From the NCBI RefSeq assembly GCF_001662075.1, contig NZ_LYPL01000005.1:1-64000 (forward strand): a stretch of 64,000 nt of DNA, written 5' to 3'. The translations under genes were made by a program, and so were the position numbers. This DNA comes from Rhizobium bangladeshense (GTDB taxonomy: Bacteria; Pseudomonadota; Alphaproteobacteria; Rhizobiales; Rhizobiaceae). Numbering within the stretch: the stretch's first letter is position 1; each line of letters starts with the position of its first letter. The notes under the pieces are model-generated. The model ran no database searches, was not told the origin of the DNA, and was given only the letters and a program-made list of their open reading frames with translations. Shown here piece after piece: positions 47,254 through 56,693 of the stretch.

Positions 47254-48066
47254 TTATTTGCCGGCGCCGGCAATCTGGTCGCCGTCGCGGGTGAGGTAAT
47301 AGGCTGCCAGGATCGGCAGGAAGGTGACGAGCACCACGACCATGGCGACCACATTGGTGACCGGACGCTGGCGCGGGCGGATGAGTTCTTCGAGCATCCA
47401 GATTGGCAAGGTCGATTGCTGGCCGCCGGTGAAGGTGGTGACGATAACCTCGTCGAAGGAAAGCGCGAATGCGAGCATGCCGCCGGCAAGAAGCGCGGTG
47501 CCGATATTCGGCAGGATGACATGGCGGAAGGTCTGGAAGCCGTCGGCGCCGAGGTCCATCGAGGCCTCGATCAGTGAGCCCGAGGTGCGGCGGAAGCGGG
47601 CGACGGCATTGTTGTAGACGACGACCACGCAGAAGGTGGCGTGGCCGAGCACGATGGTCCAGACCGAAAACGGGATGTCGAATAGGCTGAAGGCGGAGCG
47701 CAGCGCAATGCCGGTGATGATGCCGGGAAGCGCGATCGGCAGGATGACCAGCAGCGAGATCGCCTCGCGGCCGAAGAATTTCGTCTGGCTGACGGCTGCC
47801 GCGCAGAGCGTGCCGAGGACGAGCGCGATCGCTGTGGCGATGACCGCGACCTGCAGCGAAAGGCCGAGCGCCGACCAGACATCCGGCCGGTTCCAGGCGA
47901 CGGCGAACCATTGCAGCGTCAGCCCGGGCGGCGGCCACTGATAGCTCTTCTCCTCCGTCGTGAAGGCGTAGACGAAGATCAAGAGGATCGGCAGGTGCAG
48001 GAAGAGCAGCCCGATCCCAGCGGCGATCTTCAGGGGCAGCGGCGCTGTCTTGAGATCAGAGCGCAT
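47254..48066 (-). CDS. Putrescine/spermidine-type ABC transporter permease (YdcV-like)
   Basis: A 270-aa PotC/YdcV-type permease with about six membrane segments and the coupling loop [20 protein letters not shown]. The start at 48066 overlaps the previous gene end by 11 bases, so translation is coupled. It pairs with the YdcU-like permease. The dehydrogenase gene follows 13 bases later. Confidence 0.88.
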   Translation of the reverse strand: MRSDLKTAPLPLKIAAGIGLLFLHLPILLIFVYAFTTEEKSYQWPPPGLTLQWFAVAWNRPDVWSALGLSLQVAVIATAIALVLGTLCAAAVSQTKFFGREAISLLVILPIALPGIITGIALRSAFSLFDIPFSVWTIVLGHATFCVVVVYNNAVARFRRTSGSLIEASMDLGADGFQTFRHVILPNIGTALLAGGMLAFALSFDEVIVTTFTGGQQSTLPIWMLEELIRPRQRPVTNVVAMVVVLVTFLPILAAYYLTRDGDQIAGAGK

Positions 48067-49018
48067 CGAAGGCTCCCTGTTTCTTGGCGAGCCACAGATA
48101 GAGCGCCATGATGACGATCGGCACGACGGAGAAGGCGGCCGCCAGCGGCACGTTGCCGGCCGTTCCTTGCTGGGCATAGACCGCCTGGCCGATAAAAAGC
48201 CTGGAAGAGCCGATGATCTGCGGGATAATGTAATCGCCCAATGTCAGCGAGAAGGTGAAGATCGAACCGGCGACGATGCCGGGCAGCGCCAGGGGCAGCA
48301 GCACGGTGCGGAAGGTCTGACGCGGTGTGGCGCCGAGATCCGCCGAGGCCTCGATGAGGTTGCCGGGCACGCGTTCGAGCGCCGCCTGCGTCGGCAGGAT
48401 CATATAGGGCAGCCAGACATAAACGAAGACGATGAAGGTGCCGAGGTAGCTCACCGACAGCGAATTGCCGCCAACGACGGGCAGGTTCAAGATGCCGTCG
48501 AGCAGCCAGGTGAGACGGAGCTTCTCGAAGATCCAGGTGAGGATGCCTTCCTTGGCGAGGATCAGTTTCCAGGCGTAGATCTTGACGAGATAGCTCGACC
48601 AGAGCGGCAGCATGACGCCGAGATAAAACAGCGCCTTCCATTTGCCCTGGGCATAACGCGCGGCATAGTAGGCGATCGGGAAAGCGATCACCGCGGATGC
48701 GAGGGTGACGAGTGCGGCCATTACGACGGTGCGGATGATGATGTCGAAATTCGTCGGGCTCAGAAGCTGGGCGTAGGTCGACAGCGTGAATTCGTAATTC
48801 ACCAGTCCGGAAAAATCGTCGATCGAGAAGAAGCTCTGCAACAGCAGGGCGATCAGCGAGCCGATATAGATGATGCCGAGCCAGAGCAGCGGCGGCGTCA
48901 ACATCAGGAAGAGCAAGAGCTTCGGGTGCCGCCAGAAGGTGTCCGACATCAGGCCGAAGAACCCGCCGCGTCGCGGAAGGATCGATGTCTTGCCGCCTGA
49001 CATGGTGAGCGCCGTCAT
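48056..49018 (-). CDS. Putrescine/spermidine-type ABC transporter permease (YdcU-like)
   Basis: A 320-aa PotB/YdcU-type permease with an N-terminal cytoplasmic stretch of about 35 residues, six membrane segments, and the coupling loop [20 protein letters not shown]. The start codon overlaps the stop of the ATPase gene (ATGA at 49015-49018). A Met at the sixth codon is an alternative start. Confidence 0.88.
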   Translation of the reverse strand: MTALTMSGGKTSILPRRGGFFGLMSDTFWRHPKLLLFLMLTPPLLWLGIIYIGSLIALLLQSFFSIDDFSGLVNYEFTLSTYAQLLSPTNFDIIIRTVVMAALVTLASAVIAFPIAYYAARYAQGKWKALFYLGVMLPLWSSYLVKIYAWKLILAKEGILTWIFEKLRLTWLLDGILNLPVVGGNSLSVSYLGTFIVFVYVWLPYMILPTQAALERVPGNLIEASADLGATPRQTFRTVLLPLALPGIVAGSIFTFSLTLGDYIIPQIIGSSRLFIGQAVYAQQGTAGNVPLAAAFSVVPIVIMALYLWLAKKQGAFDAL

Positions 49019-50001
49019 GCCGCGTCGTCCATATAGTGGATATCGGCAGGCTTCCAGGCAAGCCGGATGCCGGCGCCGACATCCGGCACGGGTGAGCCCG
49101 CCGGCAGCATGACATGCAGCCGGCTGCCCTTGAGATCGACGGAGAGGCGTGTCGCCGCGCCGAGAAAACTTGCGCTTTCGACTTTCGCCTCGACGCCATC
49201 GCTTGCCAGCCGGATCGCCTCGGGGCGCAGGCTCGCCCAGCGCTTCTCGCCGCCGAGCGAGGCCATCAGATCGGGTGTGATCACGTTGGACGAGCCGACG
49301 AAATCGGCGATGAAGCGGGTCTTCGGGCAGCGGTAAATTTCCTGCGGCGTGCCGTGCTGGACGATGTTTCCATTGTTGAAGACGGCGACACGATCGGCCA
49401 TGGACAGGGCCTCGCCCTGATCATGGGTGACGAAGACGAAAGTGATGCCGAGCGCGCGCTGCAGGCTCTTCAATTCCTCCTGCATCTGCTCGCGCAGCTT
49501 GAGGTCAAGCGCGCCGAGCGGCTCGTCGAGCAGCAGCACTTTCGGCTTGTTGACCAGGGCGCGGGCAAGCGCCACACGCTGGCGCTGACCGCCGGAAAGC
49601 TGACCGGGGCGGCGGGCGCCGTAGCCCGGCAGTTTGACGAGATCGAGGGCGTCGTTCGCAGCCTTCATCCGTTCCGCCCTGCCGACGCCCTTGACCATCA
49701 GCCCGTAGGCGACATTGTCGAGGATGTTGAGATGCGGAAAGAGCGCGTAGTCCTGAAACACGGTGTTGACGTTGCGCCGATAGGGCGGAACGCCGTCGGC
49801 AGTCTCGCCGAAGATCTGAATGCGGCCCGCGGTCGGCTGCTCGAAACCGGCGATCAGCCTGAGACACGTCGTCTTACCGGAGCCGGACGGGCCGAGCATG
49901 GCGAAGAACTCGCCCGGCGCGATCTCGAGATCGACGCCGTCGACGGCGCGAACCTGGCCGAAATGGCGCGATACCTGCTGGAAACGGACGGCTGAGGTCA
50001 T
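49015..50001 (-). CDS. Putrescine/spermidine-type ABC transporter ATP-binding protein (YdcT-like)
   Basis: A 328-aa ATPase of the PotA/YdcT group. GPSGSGKTT lies near residue 36, [15 protein letters not shown] near 135, LLLDEPLGALDLKLR near 157 and VTHDQGEAL near 190, followed by a TOBE domain. It lies downstream of the binding-protein gene, from which it is separated by a 184-base gap filled by a RIME-like repeat. Confidence 0.9.
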   Translation of the reverse strand: MTSAVRFQQVSRHFGQVRAVDGVDLEIAPGEFFAMLGPSGSGKTTCLRLIAGFEQPTAGRIQIFGETADGVPPYRRNVNTVFQDYALFPHLNILDNVAYGLMVKGVGRAERMKAANDALDLVKLPGYGARRPGQLSGGQRQRVALARALVNKPKVLLLDEPLGALDLKLREQMQEELKSLQRALGITFVFVTHDQGEALSMADRVAVFNNGNIVQHGTPQEIYRCPKTRFIADFVGSSNVITPDLMASLGGEKRWASLRPEAIRLASDGVEAKVESASFLGAATRLSVDLKGSRLHVMLPAGSPVPDVGAGIRLAWKPADIHYMDDAA

Positions 50002-50038
50002 GGGAGGGCTCCGGGGATAGCTATCTTCTGCCGCGTTA

Positions 50039-50175
50039 GCCCCTCATCCGCCCTGCCGGGCACCTTCTCCCCGCGCGCGGGGAGAAGGGGACACGCGGCG
50101 CTGCTTCTGCTCACCAACTTGTCGCGGGGCATGTTCCCTCTCCCCGCAGGCGGGGAGAGGGTTAGGGTGAGGGGC
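50039..50175. repeat. RIME1-like palindromic repeat element
   Basis: The element is bounded by GCCCCTCA (50039-50046) and TGAGGGGC (50168-50175), which are inverted copies. Inside are a perfect 26-bp palindrome (50063-50088, arms CCTTCTCCCCGCG) and a 12-bp inverted repeat (50136-50161, arms CCCTCTCCCCGC). This is the layout of the Rhizobium intergenic mosaic element RIME1, known in many copies in rhizobial genomes. It fills the gap between the binding-protein and ATPase genes. Confidence 0.85.
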
Positions 50176-50185
50176 TGTGACGCAG

Positions 50186-51346
50186 CTACCTTCCGCCGAT
50201 CACGCCGATATAGTCCGACACCCAGCGATGATAGGGAACGCATTCGCTCTGCGTCACGCATTTGGCGACCGGGGTCTTCCAGAACTTGATCTTGTCGAAG
50301 TGATCGAAGCCATTGGTGGCGCAGCCGGTTTCACCCATCAGTTCGTTGCCCTTGCAGGCGGCAGGAACGGAGGGGACGGCGCCGAACCAGGCGCCGGCGT
50401 CGCCCTGGACCTTGGCTTGCAGCGAATGTTCCATCCACATATAGGCGCAATTCGGGTGTTCGCTGTCGGCGTGCAGCATGGTGGTGTCGGCCCAGCCGGT
50501 GACGCCTTCCTCCGGGAAGGTGGAGGCTATCTTCTGCTTGTCGGCCTGCAGTAGGTTCACCTGGAAAGGCCAGGAACCGGAGGCGACGACGCCTTCGTTC
50601 TTGAAGTCGTCGATCTGGATCATCGCATCGTGCCAGTAGCGCGAGACGAGCTTGCGCTGGCCGCGCAGCAGATCGAGGGCCGCCTTGTACTGATCTTCGG
50701 TCAGCTCGTAGGGGTCCTTGATGCCGAGATCCGGCTTGTGGGCCATCAGATACATGGCCGCGTCGGCAATATAGATGGCGCCGTCATAGGCCTGGACGCG
50801 GCCCTTGTTCGATTTGCCGTCGGGCAGCGTCTGTTCCTCGAAGACGACGTTCCAGCTGGTCGGCGCCTTGTCCTTGAAGGCATCGGTATTGTACATCAGC
50901 ACATTAGGGCCCCAGAGATAGGGCACGCCGTAATGTACGCCGCCGACCGTATACCAGGCGCCGTTCTGCAGACGCTGGTCGACATTCTTGAAGCTCGGGA
51001 TCAGATCGGTGTTGATCGGCTGAACACGCTTGCCGGCGATGAGGCGCAGCGATGCGTCGCCCGATGCGGTGACGAGGTCGAAGCCGCCCTCGTTCATCAG
51101 CGAGACCATTTCATCCGAGGTGGCGGCGGTCTTGACGGAAACCTTGCAGCCGGTCTCTTTTTCGAAACCGGTGACCCAGTCGTAGTTCTTGTCGGTTTCG
51201 CCGCGTTCGATGTAGCCGGCCCAGGCGACGATGCTGACCGCACCCTCGCCTTTGCCGAGCGCCTTCAGCGGTTCGGCGGCGGTCACCTGCGTCGCGAAGC
51301 TCAGGCAGGCGATCGCTGCCGTGCAGGATTTCAAGAGATTCGTCAT
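50186..51346 (-). CDS. Polyamine-type ABC transporter substrate-binding protein (YdcS-like)
   Basis: 386 aa with a secretion signal ending ...QVTAAE. The mature part is a PotD/YdcS-type binding protein: GAVSIVAWAGYIERGETDKN, FDLVTASGDASLRLIAGKRV and YGVPYLWGPNVLMYNTDAF. It captures putrescine or a similar compound in the periplasm. First gene of the five-gene operon; the LysR regulator gene ends 120 bases upstream and a palindrome lies between them. Confidence 0.88.
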   Translation of the reverse strand: MTNLLKSCTAAIACLSFATQVTAAEPLKALGKGEGAVSIVAWAGYIERGETDKNYDWVTGFEKETGCKVSVKTAATSDEMVSLMNEGGFDLVTASGDASLRLIAGKRVQPINTDLIPSFKNVDQRLQNGAWYTVGGVHYGVPYLWGPNVLMYNTDAFKDKAPTSWNVVFEEQTLPDGKSNKGRVQAYDGAIYIADAAMYLMAHKPDLGIKDPYELTEDQYKAALDLLRGQRKLVSRYWHDAMIQIDDFKNEGVVASGSWPFQVNLLQADKQKIASTFPEEGVTGWADTTMLHADSEHPNCAYMWMEHSLQAKVQGDAGAWFGAVPSVPAACKGNELMGETGCATNGFDHFDKIKFWKTPVAKCVTQSECVPYHRWVSDYIGVIGGR

Positions 51347-51450
51347 CGTCCGGCTCCCGGTCTGGTGCCACTTTCCGTGGCGGTTTGTTCCCGCTCAAGA
51401 AGGTGATCCGAAATGGGCGCTTTCGCAAATTCATTTATCAGAAAGGCGAT

Positions 51451-51465
51451 ATCGGAAATTCCGAT
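51451..51465. promoter_or_regulatory. LysR-type T-N11-A palindrome upstream of the ydcS-like gene
   Basis: ATCGGAAATTCCGAT is a perfect 7-1-7 palindrome. Its core is T-N11-A, the classic LysR box. It lies one base beyond the stop codon of the LysR gene and 105 bases upstream of the binding-protein start, where an activator site would be expected. Confidence 0.55.
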
Positions 51466-51466
51466 T

Positions 51467-52375
51467 TCAGCGGACGCGGCCGGATCGCAGGCTTTCGGCG
51501 ATGCCGACGAAATCGCGCGCCGCCTGCGGCAGGCTGGAGCCCTTGCGCCAGACCATGCCGACCTGGACCACCGGCAGCGAGCCGGAGACGTCGCGGCTCT
51601 CGATGCGGTCGCCTTCGAGTGACCACGGGCGGTAGACGAGGTCGGGAAGTAGAGCGACGCCGGCGCCCGTTGCGACCAGGCTGCGCACCGCCTCCACCGA
51701 GCGGGTGCGGAAGGCGACATGCGGGCGGGCGCCGAGCGCCGACAGCAGCTTGCCGGTATTCTCCTCGATTTCGTCGACCGTCAGCATGATCAGCGGTTCG
51801 CGGGCGATATCGGCGACCGAGATAATATCGGCCGAGACCAGCGGATGGCCCATCGGCAGCCATAGCCGATAGGGCGAGGTTTCGAGGATTTCCGCCTGCA
51901 GCGCCATGCGGTCGCGCAGGTTCGATATCACCATGACCGCGACATCGAGTTCGCCGCCGACCAGGAGATGCTCGAGATAGCTGCCATTGTCCTCTATCGC
52001 ACTGACCTCGACTCCAGAACAGGCGCGCCGGTATCGCGCCAGCAAGTCGGAGAGAACGTAGCCGGCGACGAGCGAGGTGACGCCGATGTTCAGCGTGCCG
52101 GAAAGGGCGCTCTGCCGGCCGGAGAAGCTGGTGCGCGCATCGGAGACGGAGGCGAGGATCTTGGTCGCGTGACGGAGGAACTGGTGTCCGTTGTGGGTGA
52201 TCGTCAGGCCGCGCGGATGGCGCTCGAAGAGCTCGACGCCGAGATCGGTTTCGAGCTCCTTCAGCGCTTCCGTCACCGAGGATTGCGAGATCGAAAGATT
52301 CTGCGCGGCGCGTGTCACCGAACCTTGTTCGGCGACGGCGACAAAATATTGGATCTGGCGAAGCGTGAAGGCCAT
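51467..52375 (-). CDS. LysR family transcriptional regulator
   Basis: 302 aa. The N-terminal winged helix (about 1-60) reads FTLRQIQYFVAVAEQGSVTR and then SISQSSVTEALKELETDLGV. The C-terminal effector domain has two periplasmic-binding-like lobes (about 90-295). It points the same way as the polyamine transport operon and ends 120 bases before it, so it is the likely regulator of that operon. The start at 52375 gives the normal LysR N-terminus. Confidence 0.9.
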   Translation of the reverse strand: MAFTLRQIQYFVAVAEQGSVTRAAQNLSISQSSVTEALKELETDLGVELFERHPRGLTITHNGHQFLRHATKILASVSDARTSFSGRQSALSGTLNIGVTSLVAGYVLSDLLARYRRACSGVEVSAIEDNGSYLEHLLVGGELDVAVMVISNLRDRMALQAEILETSPYRLWLPMGHPLVSADIISVADIAREPLIMLTVDEIEENTGKLLSALGARPHVAFRTRSVEAVRSLVATGAGVALLPDLVYRPWSLEGDRIESRDVSGSLPVVQVGMVWRKGSSLPQAARDFVGIAESLRSGRVR

Positions 52376-52554
52376 CAGAGTTTAGAGCATGAAGGAATGT
52401 GTGGTGGCAAGCGGTTGAAAAAGGCGGACCTTTTTTGGTGTTTTTTCAAAATGGGGCAGGCTTGGCATGCTCACTTAAACTTTCGGAAACGTCAGTTCTC
52501 TAGCATTCCCGGCACCTGTCCTGCGTTGGAGTTTGAGATGGCGGAGCAGTTGGC

Positions 52555-53295
52555 GTGAAGGCCTTACTGCGCATATTCCGGCCTACCCGGAAATTGGCAA
52601 TCATCATCGGCGGCGTCGCGCTTCTGGCAGGCGTTTCCGGTGGTGCGGCGCTATATGTCGGCAAGGACAGGTTGATGGGTGTCTCCGGCGGCGGTTCCGG
52701 GCTCGAATGCTCCGACGTCAACCTGGTGACGATCAAGAAGCAGGATCACGTCTGGATACGGAAATACATCAAGACCGAACCAACCGACGGCATGACGCGT
52801 GTCAGGACGGCGCTGCGTGTCGCCCAGGCTGTTTATGCCGCACAGAAACCGGATCTGGTACAGGTGGTGGTGCTCGACGAGAACGGCCCGACGCTGCGCG
52901 CCGATATTCGCGGCCGGGCAATCGGCGCCGACGTCGTCTACATCCCGCATCCCGACAAGACGATTCCCGGTCTCGACGACAAGCCCTATACGGCGCGCTA
53001 CTATGACGGCAAGGCCAGCGAAAACGGGCTGTTCTTCGGCGAGCGCATCGACATGCCGGCCGACGAGATCGCCATGATCAGCGCCTCGTTCAAGGATCCA
53101 GAGGATTGTGTCGACCCAGTCGCCGTCGCCTCGACCAAGAATGAGGAAATGGGCAAGAAGGATGCAGGCGGCGGACATGGCGCGGCATCCGCTGCCGAAA
53201 GCGAAGCCGTGCCCGCCGGCGAGAGCGGCAGCCCCGACGTGGTGGCTGAGGCGCCGGCCGAAGAGCCGCCGGCGGAAGCTTCAAAGATACACTGA
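52555..53295 (+). CDS. Membrane-anchored protein of unknown function
   Basis: I do not recognise a named family. The 246-aa product begins with a basic N-terminus and one membrane segment (LAIIIGGVALLAGVSGGAAL, about 14-33). A periplasmic-side domain follows to about 190, with YIKTEPTDGMTRVRTALRVA and HPDKTIPGLDDKPYTARYYD. The tail is low-complexity, rich in Ala, Glu, Gly and Pro. The start is a GTG. The gene is single, divergent from LysR, and ends in a terminator shared with lysS. Confidence 0.72.
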   Translation: MKALLRIFRPTRKLAIIIGGVALLAGVSGGAALYVGKDRLMGVSGGGSGLECSDVNLVTIKKQDHVWIRKYIKTEPTDGMTRVRTALRVAQAVYAAQKPDLVQVVVLDENGPTLRADIRGRAIGADVVYIPHPDKTIPGLDDKPYTARYYDGKASENGLFFGERIDMPADEIAMISASFKDPEDCVDPVAVASTKNEEMGKKDAGGGHGAASAAESEAVPAGESGSPDVVAEAPAEEPPAEASKIH

Positions 53296-53308
53296 CCGCA
53301 GCATGAAA

Positions 53309-53443
53309 AAAGCGGAGCGCCCCCTACAGCGCCTGCGCGTCTTATCAGACGCGCAAAGGACGCTGTAGCACTTTTGGATGGCTGCATAATTCTCTCCTTA
53401 AATCGATTCCGATTTAAGGAATTATGCAGTGGCACTCCGCTTT
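53309..53443. terminator. Bidirectional terminator stem interrupted by a repeat
   Basis: AAAGCGGAG (53309-53317) and CTCCGCTTT (53435-53443) form a 9-bp stem. It continues inward as CGCC and GGCA with one mismatch. AAAAA lies before and TTTCGTTTTC after the stem, as in a rho-independent terminator that works in both directions. Between the arms lies the 106-base repeat element at 53324-53429. The stem separates the convergent unknown-protein and lysS genes. Confidence 0.55.
53324..53429. repeat. Composite palindromic repeat element
   Basis: Two hairpins lie side by side. The first has outer arms CTACAGCG/CGCTGTAG and a perfect inner 9-bp stem TGCGCGTCT/AGACGCGCA with the loop TATC. The second has outer arms CTGCATAAT/ATTATGCAG and an inner 11-bp stem TCCTTAAATCG/CGATTTAAGGA with the loop ATTC. 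Palindromes of this sequence type are, to my knowledge, frequent in Rhizobium intergenic DNA. Confidence 0.75.
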
Positions 53444-53465
53444 CGTTTTCCGACGTCTCTTCCTG

Positions 53466-54962
53466 TCAGTCGGCTTTGCTGCGGCGGGCCGGGAAGAGGA
53501 TGACGTCGCGGATCGACGGCGCATTGGTCAGCAGCATGATCAGACGGTCGACGCCGATGCCGAGACCGCCGGCCGGCGGCATGCCCTGGTCGATCGCGTC
53601 GAGGAATTCCTCGTCCAGCTGCTTTTCCCTTTCGCCGCGGGCATGCGCCTGTTCGAGCTGCTCGACCATGCGGCGGCGCTGCTCCTCGGGATCGTTGAGT
53701 TCCGAAAAGGCGTTGCCGAGTTCCCAGGCGTTGCAATAGGTCTCGAAGCGTTCGACTAGCCGCGGTTCGCCCGGCACTTCCTTGGCGAAGGGCGAGATGT
53801 CTTTCGGGAAATGCGTGACATGGGACGGCTGGATCAGCGTCGCTTCGACCTTCTCCTCGAAGATGAAGGCGAGGCATTCACCCCAGGTCCAATCCTTCTC
53901 GACGGCAAAGCCGGCAGCCTTGGCAGCAGCGCGCGCTTCCTCATCGGTCTTGATCGCGAGGAAATCGATGCCGGTCGCTTGCTTGACGGCATCGGGCATC
54001 GGCACGCGCTTGAACGGCCCTTTGAAGGACATCGTCTTGTCGCCGAAGGGGAACTCCGTGGTGCCGTGAATGGCAAGCGCCAAGCTCTCGAACAGCCGCT
54101 CGACGAGGTCCATCATGTCCTCGTAATCGGCATAGGCCCAGTAGCACTCCATCATCGTGAATTCGGGATTGTGCCGGGTGGATACGCCTTCGTTGCGGAA
54201 GTTGCGGTTGATCTCGAAGACCTTGTCGGTGAGGCCCGACACCAGCGTGCGCTTGAGGAACAGTTCCGGCGCGATGCGCAGATACATGTCGAGCTTCAGC
54301 GTGTTGTGATGCGTCTTGAACGGCTCGGCGGTGGCGCCGCCATAGATCGATTGCAGCATCGGCGTCTCGACTTCCATGAAGCCGTCATTCTCCATGAAGC
54401 GGCGGATGCCGGAGACGATCTTCGAGCGCTGCTGGAAGCGCAGCTTCGAATCCTCGTTGGTCATGATGTCGAGATGGCGCTTGCGATAACGCAGCTCGAT
54501 GTCGGAAAGGCCATGCCACTTCTCGGGCATCGGCAGCAGCGACTTGGTCAGCATCTCGATCTTCTGGGCGTTGATCGTTAGTTCGCCGCGCTTGGTGCGG
54601 CGCACGATGCCGGTAACGCCGATGATGTCGCCGATGTCGATCATCGGCAGCAGGGCGCGGGCTTCCTCGCCTGTGACATCCTTATGCGAGAAGATCTGGA
54701 TCTTGCCGGACGCGTCATGGATATCCATGAACATGCCCGAATTGCGCGAGGAATAGACGCGGCCGGCGACGGTGACGACATCGTGCGTCTCGACATCCGG
54801 TTCCAGGGATTCGTATTTGGCGCCGAGCTCGGCATTGGTCATCGTCCGGTGGAAATGCGCCGGATAGACTTCGCCGATCTGCTCGCGCAGCAGTTTCAGC
54901 TTCTGGGCGCGCACCTCAGTCGCGTCGGAGGAAAGAGTGTTTTCGGTCTTGTTGTCAGCCAC
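53466..54962 (-). CDS. lysS: Lysine-tRNA ligase, class II
   Basis: A 498-aa class II synthetase. An N-terminal OB-fold anticodon-binding domain (about 55-165) precedes the catalytic domain with motif 1 FMEVETPMLQ, motif 2 FRNEGVSTRHNPEFTMME and motif 3 GLGIGVDRLIMLL. It charges tRNA-Lys in the cytoplasm. It lies 22 bases after gltX on the same strand, so the two are an operon. Many alphaproteobacteria have a class I LysRS instead; this is clearly the class II type. Confidence 0.96.
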   Translation of the reverse strand: MADNKTENTLSSDATEVRAQKLKLLREQIGEVYPAHFHRTMTNAELGAKYESLEPDVETHDVVTVAGRVYSSRNSGMFMDIHDASGKIQIFSHKDVTGEEARALLPMIDIGDIIGVTGIVRRTKRGELTINAQKIEMLTKSLLPMPEKWHGLSDIELRYRKRHLDIMTNEDSKLRFQQRSKIVSGIRRFMENDGFMEVETPMLQSIYGGATAEPFKTHHNTLKLDMYLRIAPELFLKRTLVSGLTDKVFEINRNFRNEGVSTRHNPEFTMMECYWAYADYEDMMDLVERLFESLALAIHGTTEFPFGDKTMSFKGPFKRVPMPDAVKQATGIDFLAIKTDEEARAAAKAAGFAVEKDWTWGECLAFIFEEKVEATLIQPSHVTHFPKDISPFAKEVPGEPRLVERFETYCNAWELGNAFSELNDPEEQRRRMVEQLEQAHARGEREKQLDEEFLDAIDQGMPPAGGLGIGVDRLIMLLTNAPSIRDVILFPARRSKAD

Positions 54963-54984
54963 TGTCGAAATCCTCTGACTGTTC

Positions 54985-56451
54985 TTACTTCGAGCCGACG
55001 AGGGCGGCGACCGCCTGCGCGGCGAGCTTCAGGCGCTGGCGCACGACCGAGCGGCCGAGGATCGCCATGGAATCGAAGAGCGGCAGCGAGCGCGACGAGC
55101 CGGAGACGGCGACGAAGAGCGGCGAGACCACGACCTTCAGCTTCTTGCCCATGCGGTCGGCGATGGCGCGCAGCTCCGCCTCGATCGTCTCGACATTCCA
55201 TTCCAAGATCTTTTCGAGATCCGGCTGAACGGTGTTGAGGATCTCGAGAATCTCTTCCGGCGGCGATTTGATCTTGGCGAAGTCGGACGGCTGCAGCCCG
55301 AGATCGGACTTCAGCAGGAAGCCGGCGAGATCGGGCAGCTCGCCGAGCTTGGAAATGCGGGTCTGCGACAGGCGCAGGCCTTCCTTCAAGCGCTCGTTTT
55401 CCATCGCCCAGGTCAGCACGCGCGCCTGAAACTCCTCTTCCGAGAGCTTTTCGCGAATCCAGCGGCCGTTCAGCCAGTCGAGCTTCTGGATGTCGAAGAT
55501 CGCGCCGGCCTTGGAGAGGTTGTCGGGATCGAACTTTTCCGACAGCTCATCCATCGTCAACAATTCCTCGCCTTCGGCGATCTGGATGAAGAACAGGCCG
55601 AGGAAGTTCATCAGCGCTTCGGGGATATAGCCGAGCGCCGAATAATAGGAGATCGAGGTCGGGTTCTTGCGCTTCGACAGTTTCGACTTGTCGGCATTGC
55701 GCATCAGCGACAGATGCATGAAGACCGGCTGGTCCCAGCCGAAATAGCGATAAAGCAGGATGTGCTTCGGCACCGAAGCCAGCCATTCCTCGCCGCGGGC
55801 CACATGGGTGATCTGCATCAGATGGTCGTCGATGACGTTGGCCATGTGATAGGTCGGCATGCCGTCGGCCTTGATCAGCACCTGCATGTCGACCGAATCC
55901 CAAGGGATGGAGACATCGCCGTAGACGCCGTCGGTGAAGTCGCAGGAGCCTTCAGCCGGGATCTTCATGCGAATGACCGAGGCTTCGCCGGCAGCGGTGC
56001 GCGACGTCACTTCCTCCGCCGTCAGGCTGAGGCAAAGGCCATCATATTTCGGCGGCTTGCCGGCGGCGCGCTGCGCTTCGCGCATCTGCTCCAGCCGCGC
56101 TGGCGTGCAGAAACAGCGGAAGGCGTGGCCCTTGTCCAGCAGCTCCTGGGCGTAAGGCTGGTACATCGGCTTGCGGTCGGACTGGCGATAGGGGCCATAG
56201 GGGCCGCCGATATCGGGACCTTCCTTCCACTCGAGCCCGCACCATTTCAGTGCGTCCAGCACCTTCGTCTCGAATTCAGGGGTCGAGCGCGTCGCGTCGG
56301 TATCTTCGATGCGCAGGATGAATTCGCCACCATGTTTCTTGGCGAAGAGATAGTTGAAGAGAGCGATATAAGCGGTGCCGACATGCGGCTCGCCGGTCGG
56401 CGAGGGAGCGATGCGGACGCGAACGCCGGTAGCTGTGCCGGAAACTGTCAT
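54985..56451 (-). CDS. gltX: Glutamate-tRNA ligase, class I
   Basis: A 488-aa class I synthetase. The HIGH-type motif is in APSPTGEPHVGTAY (residues 16-29) and the KMSKS-type motif is KLSKRKN (about 258). RCFCTPARLEQMREAQRAAG and THVARGEEWLASVPKHILLY are characteristic of GltX. It charges tRNA-Glu, and in rhizobia, which make Gln-tRNA by amidation, often tRNA-Gln too. It is upstream of lysS in a two-gene operon. It lies 242 bases after terC; that gap holds a weak hairpin at 56658-56681. Confidence 0.95.
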   Translation of the reverse strand: MTVSGTATGVRVRIAPSPTGEPHVGTAYIALFNYLFAKKHGGEFILRIEDTDATRSTPEFETKVLDALKWCGLEWKEGPDIGGPYGPYRQSDRKPMYQPYAQELLDKGHAFRCFCTPARLEQMREAQRAAGKPPKYDGLCLSLTAEEVTSRTAAGEASVIRMKIPAEGSCDFTDGVYGDVSIPWDSVDMQVLIKADGMPTYHMANVIDDHLMQITHVARGEEWLASVPKHILLYRYFGWDQPVFMHLSLMRNADKSKLSKRKNPTSISYYSALGYIPEALMNFLGLFFIQIAEGEELLTMDELSEKFDPDNLSKAGAIFDIQKLDWLNGRWIREKLSEEEFQARVLTWAMENERLKEGLRLSQTRISKLGELPDLAGFLLKSDLGLQPSDFAKIKSPPEEILEILNTVQPDLEKILEWNVETIEAELRAIADRMGKKLKVVVSPLFVAVSGSSRSLPLFDSMAILGRSVVRQRLKLAAQAVAALVGSK

Positions 56452-56657
56452 TGTGTGTGCCCGTCAATGAATGCCGGACGGTTTTCGCGGGAAAGCGACG
56501 TTCGGCCGGAAGGATGCAGATATCTTCGGCAAACCGGCCGGAAAAAGGGCATATGCCCGCACCATCCGCCGATCGTCCGTTCGGCTGGCCTTAGGCCATA
56601 TTCAATCCGGCGCGTCAAGAAAAACCGCGCCTGCAAAGGGCCTGACGACCTGGGACA

Positions 56658-56681
56658 GGGCGCGCCGGCTGCGACGCGCCC
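56658..56681 (-). terminator. Weak terminator-like hairpin after terC
   Basis: GGGCGCG and CGCGCCC form a 7-bp stem with a 10-base loop, 12 bases after the terC stop. No T run follows on the minus strand, so termination is uncertain. Confidence 0.35.
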
Positions 56682-56693
56682 CTTGCTTCAGTC

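Noticed and set aside
53324-53429. CRISPR or tandem repeat
   Set aside because: The repeats are inverted, not direct, and occur once here, so this is a palindromic intergenic element.
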